IMG/VR virus record: IMGVR_UViG_3300025759_000173
Location: 1 to 44,739 of that record
Source: a virus
DNA: 44,739 nt
Strand: one strand, 5' to 3'
Below, one piece after another: positions 37,959-44,739 of the stretch. Each line of letters starts with the position of its first letter. The first letter of the stretch is position 1. The position numbers were made by a program, and so were the translations under genes. Under the pieces are notes generated by a model. The model searched no databases. It was not told the DNA's origin and saw only the letters and a list, made by a program, of their open reading frames with translations.

Positions 37959-40234
37959 GCCGCACCCTCCAATGCTACGATGCGCTGTTCTTGTGCGTCG
38001 CATTGAAGAACCAACAGTTTCACAATGTCGATCAATTCGGCGGTCAACACCGAGTAGTCGATGCCCGACGGTCGCCCATCTTCCTCGTAGTGAATCGCGT
38101 CAGGGAACACCTCGGCAAGTTCCTCAACAACGTATCCGCGACGGTTAAAGTGCCTGTCTTGGATAGGGTTCGTCTTGATGGCGGTGCAACATTCGCACTC
38201 GCAGTTCGGGTCGTCGCACATCTCTGGCTGGACAAGACACATTTGTTCTTCGCAATAAACTGGCTCAAGATTGATGTCGTCCCAGCGGGCGGTACGACAT
38301 GACAGCAACGCCAGCGCAGTCGGAATGATCTCGTCATCGGAGCGTGACTGAATGTTCTTTTTCCATCGTTCCGATGACCGAGTAACAAACGACGACGCAC
38401 CGAGAAAAGCGTAAGCGTTTCCCGCATAGTTGCCGCAATCGAACCCTTCTCCAGCACCTGTCCACACCCGAAGAACTGGCGCAAGATAATTGGGAATGTG
38501 TCCTGTGAAACCCGCAGTCCGATTACTTGTGGCAGCACTCAACGCTTCAACTTGCATTGAGCCAGTGTCGCTACCACTTGAATTGCGGTAAGCACGAAGT
38601 TTGCCTGCGATGTACACGCCAGCGTTTTCGGTCTGCACCCGTGTCGCCCCGTTGTGCATAATGTTGGTTTGCGCGTTCGTTGTGGACTCCACATGCCACT
38701 CGTTAGAAGCGTCGTCGTAGATACCTCCACGAGTTGCGCCCTCGTACATGAACACGAACCTCTGGTCGATGGCGTAGCCGTCCCATTGCATCGCACCGCC
38801 GACGTTGATCGACCCGTACGGGTTGCCGGTGCCGGGTACTGCGTTGATGGCGTGATCGCCGATGTACAGAATGTTTGTAACACGAACATTGCCGTCACCT
38901 TTTCCGACACTAAACAACTCGTCCGAAAGAGTGCTGTTAGTAATACTGCCGTACATGCGGATACCGCCATACTGGCGCATCGCAGCCATGCGGATGCCTG
39001 TGTGCCAAAACATGTCTAACTTGTTGTAGTTGCCTCCATAGTTTTCAAGATTCGTACCGATGTAGTAGTTACCCTGTGCGTTAGAGTCACCACCGCCAAA
39101 CATCAACCGACGACTCGTCACCGAGTTGTAAGGGTTGTATTGCTGTGACCCACCGATGACTAGGTGAGCATTGTTGTTCTGTGTGTTGAGCCACCATGCC
39201 CCACCTGAGTGAAGCAACCCGAAACCGTTGCCGTCGTGGTAGCCAAGATACCCTTGAATGCCTCCCTCGTAGCCGGAGCGGACACGAAGCGGGCCGTCAA
39301 TGTCCCAGTAGAAACCGCCAGAGTCAGGATAGAAATGCTGTCCGTATGACTGCGAGTACAAACCTTCTTCACCGTAGGCGCGGAACCAGTTTGAGGTGTA
39401 TACCCCACCCGTGAATGTTCCGTTGCCAGCAGAATCTATAACAAGGCTATTGGCAGATGCACGGTTCCTAAAATAGTAAGTGTCGCTGTCAACGTAAAAC
39501 TGCCCGCTATTGATGTCAAAGTACGAGTTACCGTAAGCGTCTTGCGGTCGCCAGTAGTTTGATCCTCCAATAAAAGAGTTAGTAGAAGAACCTGTACCGA
39601 CAGACCAATTCGTCGCATACCCTGTTCCATTGACGGTTATCGATCCATTTCCAACAACAAGAGTGTTCGTGTGCGCTGCCCCAATATTTATGTTGCCAGT
39701 TGAATTGTAGGAACGGAGATACACATCGTCATCGGAGTAGTTACCGTCAACTAAAAGGTAACCATTGGCACCACCAAACATTGCCCAGTTTCCATCTGTA
39801 GGCCAAGCACCAACAGTAGCGTAACGACCTGTAGCCGAATACGTTATATCCCCAGTTACTGTTCCGCCAGACAACGGCAAATAACCAGCCAACGCAGAAT
39901 CAACTTCTGACTCCGTGTAATAACGCGCATCTCCACGCGCTTCAGTCAAATAATGCGGATGATCGTCGTCGCCTAATCCAGTTAACGCACCATGATCAGT
40001 AACCCCAACCGAGCCAACTGCTACAGTCTGCCATGCCGTACCGTCATACAACTGTAACTCTCCGGTATCCTTGTTATATGACACCATCCCCTCAGTCACA
40101 ACCTGTTCCAACGCTGCATCACGATCAGCAGCCGTTTCGAACCGTGTGACAGCCTGCGACATAAGGAACGCATTAACGTCGAACGCCGACATTGACTCAG
40201 CGTCAATGAAATGTTTGTAGCCTTCAACAGTCAT
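37955..40234 (-). CDS. Tail fibre/spike with S74 chaperone domain
   Basis: A 759-residue receptor-binding protein. The N terminus (VEGYKHFIDAESMSAFDVNAF) and LYDGTAWQTVA are found in many phage fibre proteins. A central Gly/Tyr/Asn/Ser-rich region (about 150-600) is typical of trimeric beta-helix shafts. The last 140 residues are an S74 intramolecular chaperone: SSERWKKN at about 620 holds the self-cleavage Ser and Lys, then GYVVEELAEVFPDA and YSVLTAELIDIVKLL. An unusual insert rich in Cys (CEEQMC, CDDPNCECECC) lies within that domain. It starts 11 bases from a divergent lysozyme-like gene. Confidence 0.9.
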   Translation of the reverse strand: MTVEGYKHFIDAESMSAFDVNAFLMSQAVTRFETAADRDAALEQVVTEGMVSYNKDTGELQLYDGTAWQTVAVGSVGVTDHGALTGLGDDDHPHYLTEARGDARYYTESEVDSALAGYLPLSGGTVTGDITYSATGRYATVGAWPTDGNWAMFGGANGYLLVDGNYSDDDVYLRSYNSTGNINIGAAHTNTLVVGNGSITVNGTGYATNWSVGTGSSTNSFIGGSNYWRPQDAYGNSYFDINSGQFYVDSDTYYFRNRASANSLVIDSAGNGTFTGGVYTSNWFRAYGEEGLYSQSYGQHFYPDSGGFYWDIDGPLRVRSGYEGGIQGYLGYHDGNGFGLLHSGGAWWLNTQNNNAHLVIGGSQQYNPYNSVTSRRLMFGGGDSNAQGNYYIGTNLENYGGNYNKLDMFWHTGIRMAAMRQYGGIRMYGSITNSTLSDELFSVGKGDGNVRVTNILYIGDHAINAVPGTGNPYGSINVGGAMQWDGYAIDQRFVFMYEGATRGGIYDDASNEWHVESTTNAQTNIMHNGATRVQTENAGVYIAGKLRAYRNSSGSDTGSMQVEALSAATSNRTAGFTGHIPNYLAPVLRVWTGAGEGFDCGNYAGNAYAFLGASSFVTRSSERWKKNIQSRSDDEIIPTALALLSCRTARWDDINLEPVYCEEQMCLVQPEMCDDPNCECECCTAIKTNPIQDRHFNRRGYVVEELAEVFPDAIHYEEDGRPSGIDYSVLTAELIDIVKLLVLQCDAQEQRIVALEGAA

Positions 40235-40245
40235 AGGAGCACCAA

Positions 40246-40629
40246 ATGGTTATCATTCCGTTATTACTAATACCGTTCAACAGTATACTACCAATGTACG
40301 CTGTCGGTCATATAGATAATTACAACTGCCCCGAACATCTACCAGCAATGATTGAAGCAGGCTGGTCGCTTGCAGAGTTACGACAGGTCGATGAAATTGT
40401 GTGGGCTGAGACACGGTGCCAGTCTGTAGTGTCAGATACATACGATTACGGTCTGATGCAAGTCAACCGCAAAACGTGGCGTAGCGCGGTTGAAGATGCT
40501 GGGGCGACAATGCAGGATTTACTTGATCCTGTTACCGGTTTGCGATGGGGCAAGTATGTGAGCGAACAAGCCGAGGTGTATGGCTGGTGTAAGTGGCAAC
40601 CGTGGTACATGTCCGGCAACTGGTGTTAA
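40246..40629 (+). CDS. Secreted lysozyme/transglycosylase-like protein
   Basis: A 127-residue protein with an N-terminal hydrophobic signal-type segment (MVIIPLLLIPFNSILPMYAV) and a lysozyme-like core: E55 in IVWAETRC is the catalytic Glu, followed by YDYGLMQVNRKTW as in SLT or goose-type enzymes, and a Trp/Cys-rich end (WCKWQPWYMSGNWC). It probably cleaves glycan strands and exits on its own. It is on the + strand inside the leftward late block, with AGGAG just upstream, so it has separate transcription. It could aid lysis, entry or both. Confidence 0.83.
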   Translation: MVIIPLLLIPFNSILPMYAVGHIDNYNCPEHLPAMIEAGWSLAELRQVDEIVWAETRCQSVVSDTYDYGLMQVNRKTWRSAVEDAGATMQDLLDPVTGLRWGKYVSEQAEVYGWCKWQPWYMSGNWC

Positions 40630-40633
40630 GTGT

Positions 40634-42508
40634 TTACAAACTAATTAATTGAACAGTCAAAACGGCTTCAAGCCAAGACCCAGCATCGTCCCATTTAGTT
40701 GGCTGCACAATAAAGTTTTCGACTAAAACAGTGTAGGAATGTGTACCTTCGGTATATGTAGTAACCGTACGGTTTTCCCACAAATCACGAATGTAGTCAA
40801 CTTCGGTATACGGGTCTTGCGACACAACTTGTCCTTGGCCATCACCTTGCAACACAAATGAAGTGGCTAACAAAGGCACCGTCCACCGTTGCGTTGTCGG
40901 AGGTTTTGGATATGCGTTAAGTTTCCAACCCGTTACAGTCGGTGTTGTCGTGCCACTTGACGAGTTCAATGTCAACTGCACGTTGGCATACCTAAACGGT
41001 TCGCCGGACACGGGAATAACAAGACTTGTGGCACCAAGAGTGGATTGGGTCGCTGTCTGGTTTGTGCCGCCACCAGCCAACACTATTGTTGCTGAAATAC
41101 TTTCACCAGATGCTAAAGGTTCGAACGTAACAATTAACTCGCCTAATAATTTTTCGTCTACTGTTCCAAAATAAATTTCGCCGCTATCAATTGTGCCGGT
41201 TGTCATGTAGCCGCTTAAGTCAAACAACGCTGTTTCAGTACGGAACAAAACGTTAGACGAATATACTTCAACAGTTCCGCCACCCGGCACAAATAATGTC
41301 TCGCGTTTCTCAGCAAAAATAATTTGTTGCAACGCATTTAAAATTGCTGTGTTGCCGGTCGGGAATCCGGTGATTGAACAAAACGCATAATGTGCAGGCA
41401 ATAACGTTTCAACAAAGTTTTCAAAATCAAGCAACGCAAGAGAAGCGTTATTCCCCGTGTTGTACGTCACATACGCTTTGCTGCCTACAATTGCAGCGTT
41501 AATTGGCCTAGAGTTTTCAAACGGATTAATAGCAGCACCGTACGTAATTGATCCATCGCCAGTTACGGTCGCAAAACGTGCACCAAGATTCGTCAGTAGC
41601 AAAATATTTCCAGAAAACGAAATTGCTTTGTTTAGTCGTTCTCCGATAGGCAAGTCACATACAACGCTTGACACAGCAAGACGACCCGTACTTGTCACCG
41701 TCATAGCGTAAATTGCTGTGCGATCTTCGTCGGCACCACCAACGTAGATGCGTGAGCCAACAGCAAAAATTGTGTTGAATTCGAATTCTTCATCGAAGTG
41801 TTCGTACACAACGTTGGCTACGTAACTACTGCCAGACGGCAAAATTTCGAGGATTTGGTTACCTGCTGCAACAAGCAAGTTGTTATTAACTAAATTGATT
41901 GTTGTCACGTTTTTGGTAGCGGTGGTTATTAAACCCCCTCCTGTGCCACCGGTATCAGGCGCGTACCACAATTGGCGGTTGTTATCGACAATAAATAACC
42001 GGCGATCTGTGTCGTTTGGAAAAGCATAAAACGCTTGAACGTTTGCAGTGCCGCCGTACGATAACAAAGCGTGCCCGCTTGACGACCAAGTATCGCCTAA
42101 CTCTGATTCGACAAGATCAAGTCGGCCACTTAAATACAGCAACGTGTATAGTTTGCCATCAAAACGTTCGATTGGATTACTGAAACCCACACCCAAATAC
42201 GGTGGGATTTCCGCCATATCGTTGGCTAATGTCAGTACATAATCGCCTTGCGTATTAATGTTGGTGCTAGTCCAAAACCGTGTTGCGTCTGCGTCTGGAT
42301 CAAGGTCAGCAAGTTTTTGATTTGCACCACCTTTCCAGTCATAACGATAACGCCACCAACCACCGTCAGGATTGTACAACTGATCGCCAAGATCAGACGA
42401 CGTAACAACACCTTGCCGATACGGCGGTAAAGAATTGTGTTGATAGTTTGCTAAATCAACAGAATAAACATGGCTTCCAAGCGAAACTGTATTAGGCGGA
42501 TTCGGCAT
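40634..42508 (-). CDS. Tail protein, probable hub or nozzle-like
   Basis: A 624-residue protein with repeated short strand groups ending in Ser/Gly/Asp (SGRLDLVESELGDTWSSSG; NNNLLVAAGNQILEILPSG; GSRIYVGGADEDRTAIYA), which suggests a beta-propeller in the first 400 residues, and a beta-sandwich C half. In podoviruses such large beta proteins form the tail hub or nozzle after the adaptor gene. Gene order adaptor, this gene, fibre supports this. It converges on the lysozyme-like gene (stops four bases apart). No motif proves the role. Confidence 0.7.
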   Translation of the reverse strand: MPNPPNTVSLGSHVYSVDLANYQHNSLPPYRQGVVTSSDLGDQLYNPDGGWWRYRYDWKGGANQKLADLDPDADATRFWTSTNINTQGDYVLTLANDMAEIPPYLGVGFSNPIERFDGKLYTLLYLSGRLDLVESELGDTWSSSGHALLSYGGTANVQAFYAFPNDTDRRLFIVDNNRQLWYAPDTGGTGGGLITTATKNVTTINLVNNNLLVAAGNQILEILPSGSSYVANVVYEHFDEEFEFNTIFAVGSRIYVGGADEDRTAIYAMTVTSTGRLAVSSVVCDLPIGERLNKAISFSGNILLLTNLGARFATVTGDGSITYGAAINPFENSRPINAAIVGSKAYVTYNTGNNASLALLDFENFVETLLPAHYAFCSITGFPTGNTAILNALQQIIFAEKRETLFVPGGGTVEVYSSNVLFRTETALFDLSGYMTTGTIDSGEIYFGTVDEKLLGELIVTFEPLASGESISATIVLAGGGTNQTATQSTLGATSLVIPVSGEPFRYANVQLTLNSSSGTTTPTVTGWKLNAYPKPPTTQRWTVPLLATSFVLQGDGQGQVVSQDPYTEVDYIRDLWENRTVTTYTEGTHSYTVLVENFIVQPTKWDDAGSWLEAVLTVQLISL

Positions 42509-42509
42509 G

Positions 42510-43421
42510 TCACCACGCCCTCATCGGATATTTGCCTCGCAACTTTGTCACCTCTTGCAAATACCTACGCAAATATGTGCCACGTACAGTTTGAGCATGT
42601 TCAAGCGGACGATCATTCATATCCTGCATACTCCGACTATCGCTTGCAGGTTGACGATTACCACGCACATTCTCATCGTCAGTCAACATTCGCAACTTAA
42701 TACCCAACACAAGTAGGTCAATCATCGACGGCTGCAACCCTGTCGTACTAACAAGATCAACTGATTCTGCTAGCCCGCTAGAAACGTCAAAAGGCCTTGC
42801 AATAACTGCGTGCACCTTACCGGCGGCATAATGATTATGTCGCGGTACAAGACGAATAAGCATCCCTGACAACGACACACCGTCCCATGTGCCAACGTCA
42901 CCGCGTGATAGCCGGTACTTCAAGGTTGGCCATGCTGTACTGTCGTCATGCGAGTAGTTGCGTTCTAAACGAACTAAACCAATTGCGTCAGACAAACTTG
43001 CAGGCAACTCTACTGTTTCTTGATTGTCAACCACATCCCATTGGTACGACTCAACCTTAAACAAATCAGGTGACCACGACGACACCTCATCAATTAGTGC
43101 GTCATAAATGTCGTACCTAGTAAACCGAGGATTAATTAAAACCTCATCACCGGTGCTATGAGACTCAGCGTCGCTGTCCTGCCAACCCCGTTTTACAGTT
43201 ACTTGCTTAGTTACCGAATCAAACGCTGTCACCCGCATTAGTTCTTTACCAATTGATAACACCGCTCCGAACTGAATCGCAGGTGTTAAATCAAATTCTA
43301 AAACAAAAGATGTGACAGCGTTATCAATATCGGCAGTAAGAAAGTTGCTTTCCTGTCGGAGCGCAGAGTTAAGTTGGCGACGAACCCGCTCAATTACTGC
43401 TTCAACCGTGTTCCTGCTCAT
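42510..43421 (-). CDS. Head-tail adaptor or tail tubular A-like protein
   Basis: A 303-residue protein started at 43421 after GGAGAAGG (an upstream start would be internal to the intergenic hairpin). N-terminal helices (VEAVIERVRRQLNSALRQE), a central domain (LRVTAFD, QVTVKRGW, GDEVLINPRF, then YDIYDALIDEVSSW) and a C-terminal helix match proteins placed between capsid and tail hub. It probably forms the ring between portal and hub. Context is strong, sequence identity unknown. Confidence 0.7.
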   Translation of the reverse strand: MSRNTVEAVIERVRRQLNSALRQESNFLTADIDNAVTSFVLEFDLTPAIQFGAVLSIGKELMRVTAFDSVTKQVTVKRGWQDSDAESHSTGDEVLINPRFTRYDIYDALIDEVSSWSPDLFKVESYQWDVVDNQETVELPASLSDAIGLVRLERNYSHDDSTAWPTLKYRLSRGDVGTWDGVSLSGMLIRLVPRHNHYAAGKVHAVIARPFDVSSGLAESVDLVSTTGLQPSMIDLLVLGIKLRMLTDDENVRGNRQPASDSRSMQDMNDRPLEHAQTVRGTYLRRYLQEVTKLRGKYPMRAW

Positions 43422-43438
43422 ACCTTCTCCCCACCGTA

Positions 43439-43465
43439 GGGGGAGAGGCACATGGCCCCTCCCCC
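43439..43465 (-). other. Hairpin between capsid and adaptor genes
   Basis: In the leftward mRNA GGGGGAGGGGC pairs with GCCTCTCCCCC over 11 bases (one G-U) with a five-base loop. There is no T-run. It may be a partial terminator or a decay barrier that keeps capsid mRNA more abundant than the tail genes behind it. Confidence 0.6.
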
Positions 43466-43498
43466 CACTTTCGTGTGTCTAGTTAGGGATTAGGTAGG

Positions 43499-44653
43499 TC
43501 AGACCAGATCGGTCGGCAGAGCCGCCGTGTTGTCCAGACCAGTCCAACGCGCCATGTGACGCTGACCCTTGACCTCAAAGCCACCTTCCGCGACAAACAT
43601 GTAGTTGTCCTTGTCGTCGGTCTTGGCGAGAGGCTGCATAACCATCGGCTGGAACGTGCGGTAGATCAAGTTCTCACGGTTGATACCGAAAGCGTCGGCT
43701 GCGCGGCAGTACCGGTTGCGAACCAGCAGCACTTCACCGAACTCGGTGATGACGCTGGTGGCGCGACGACGGCCACGACGCTCGTCTTCGATGGTGACAG
43801 TCTGGATGCGCTCGGCTCCAGCAAGGTTGTTCAACGCAGCAAAGTTTGCGGGATTCGACACGATGGCGGTGTACTGGCCACCTGCGTCGTATGCAATCTG
43901 CTGGGTGCGCTCAACTTCTTCGACGGTCAACCAGTCGCCTGATGCGGCGTTGTTGAACACGTTGGTAGTCACGAACTGTGACACACCGCCGGTCGAACGG
44001 GTTGCACCTGACTGGTACTTGATTCCGTACAGGAGAGCCTGCTCCATGTTGACGCCCTCGGCCAGCATGACCTTGCGGGTCTGGCGAGCCAACTCGTTAG
44101 CGATGCCGTACTTCGGGATGCGCTGGGCGGTACGCGAAATCTGAATCTTGCTCGTCCAAATCTGCGTGTAGTTGCTGTACTTGGTACGACCGGTGAACTG
44201 CTCGTCACCGATTGAACCTTCGGACAGGAACGTACCGATGCCCAGCACTTCTGCACCGGACGCATGGTTCACGTTGGAAGTGCCAGCAGCACCAAACGTC
44301 ACCGTGAGCGTGTCGTTCGACACAGCGGTGATTGCGAACACTTCGTCGTCAATGCGCACGGCGTCGCCAACAGCGAACCGCTCGCCAGCGCCAGAAGCGA
44401 CAGTCAGCGACGTACCAGTTGCGGTGTACGCTGATGCAAGCGTGGTGCGGGGGGTAAGGAACTCGTCTTCCAGCCACGAGAACTCGGTGTTATCGACAGG
44501 CTGGCGAGGAACGACGGGGAAGCCGTCGGTGTTGACACCGCCCAGCATGGGCAGGTCGTCGGGGTTCAGCATGTAGATCAACTCATCGATGTTGACCTTA
44601 GTCTCAACCGTCAGGTCGGTAGAAAGAATCGGGTTTGGTAACTGTTCAGCCAT
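43499..44653 (-). CDS. Major capsid protein, SU10-like (complete)
   Basis: A 384-residue HK97-fold capsid protein of the SU10 (DUF5309) type. The centre has FTGRTKYSNYTQIWTSKIQI, then RTAQRIPKYGIANELARQT, as in that family, with GVNMEQALLYGIKY and the later RRRATSVITEFGEVLLV and RNRYCRAADAFGI. Residues about 75-140 form a beta insertion (TSLTVASGAGERFAVGD). Codons mostly end in C, unlike most neighbours, in line with high expression. The start has AGGAG seven bases upstream. The contig start holds the first 185 codons of a variant copy. Confidence 0.93.
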   Translation of the reverse strand: MAEQLPNPILSTDLTVETKVNIDELIYMLNPDDLPMLGGVNTDGFPVVPRQPVDNTEFSWLEDEFLTPRTTLASAYTATGTSLTVASGAGERFAVGDAVRIDDEVFAITAVSNDTLTVTFGAAGTSNVNHASGAEVLGIGTFLSEGSIGDEQFTGRTKYSNYTQIWTSKIQISRTAQRIPKYGIANELARQTRKVMLAEGVNMEQALLYGIKYQSGATRSTGGVSQFVTTNVFNNAASGDWLTVEEVERTQQIAYDAGGQYTAIVSNPANFAALNNLAGAERIQTVTIEDERRGRRRATSVITEFGEVLLVRNRYCRAADAFGINRENLIYRTFQPMVMQPLAKTDDKDNYMFVAEGGFEVKGQRHMARWTGLDNTAALPTDLV

Positions 44654-44739
44654 GATTGACTCCTATTATGAAGCGGACGCTTGTAAACGTTGCCGCAGGG
44701 TTTTTACTTTGGACTCTGCTGCGCTTCGTTCTTTAATAG
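44099..44739. repeat. Right copy of 641-bp imperfect terminal repeat
   Basis: The partner of 1-641, nine substitutions apart (98.6% identical). Joining the ends at this overlap makes a circle and restores the capsid-scaffold gene order seen at the left end. Confidence 0.95.
44666..44739 (-). CDS. 3' end of scaffold-capsid linker gene (partial copy)
   Basis: The last 24 codons of the gene complete at 568-852, cut by the right edge of the window. The sequence is identical to the left copy here. Confidence 0.85.
   Translation of the reverse strand, partial: IKERSAAESKVKTLRQRLQASAS

Overview
The window looks like one near-complete genome of a tailed dsDNA phage of roughly 44.1 kb. The first 641 bases recur as the last 641 (44099-44739) with nine substitutions, so the contig has closed on itself through a slightly different variant of the same major capsid gene. 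The host is very probably an actinobacterium. The evidence is a WhiB-family Fe-S transcription factor (35186-35479), a phiC31 gp3-like protein, a DUF932 protein, and two start codons placed six bases after TATAAT/TATACT boxes, as in actinobacterial leaderless genes. Base composition is moderate overall, which would fit a low-GC aquatic actinobacterium; that last step is inference. Capsid, portal, terminase, tail-adaptor and internal-virion-like genes are present, with no tape measure, tail-tube or sheath gene, so a podovirus-like particle is most likely.

Layout on the circle. A long leftward block covers virion assembly and lysis. From 20773 down to 1 it holds four small virion or tail proteins, terminase, portal, a giant 2956-residue protein, three medium internal-type proteins, three tiny proteins, scaffold and capsid. 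It continues from 44653 down to 33809 with tail adaptor, tail protein, S74 fibre, amidase, two small membrane proteins, a DnaQ-like exonuclease and three small lysine-rich proteins. Exceptions on the + strand are a secreted lysozyme-like gene (40246-40629) and an Api92-like/WhiB pair (34564-35479). A rightward block (22377-33685) holds mostly small early-type genes: SSB, DUF932, a Cas4/RecB-like nuclease, gp3-like protein, RuvC resolvase and many unknowns. A lone leftward HTH regulator lies inside it (29237-29596).

The two blocks diverge from a 1.6-kb GC-rich segment with no convincing gene (20774-22376). Its strand composition flips abruptly near 21280 from C-rich to G-rich. They converge on a long hairpin at 33763-33813. 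Inside the rightward block, 24050-24618 is an RNA locus: several possible H-type pseudoknots, three of them near-copies of one unit, then a tRNA-like 3' end and a tRNA-Leu(UAA).

How the genes work together. Early genes appear to handle recombination and ssDNA (SSB, RuvC, Cas4-like and DnaQ-like nucleases) and to reprogram host transcription (WhiB, HTH protein). No DNA polymerase, helicase, primase, RNA polymerase, integrase or classical repressor is recognisable, so replication probably depends on host enzymes. Late genes build the head with an SU10-type capsid and load it with very large internal proteins, one carrying a candidate ADP-ribosyltransferase domain. Lysis probably combines an amidase, two small membrane proteins and a separately transcribed lysozyme-like protein.
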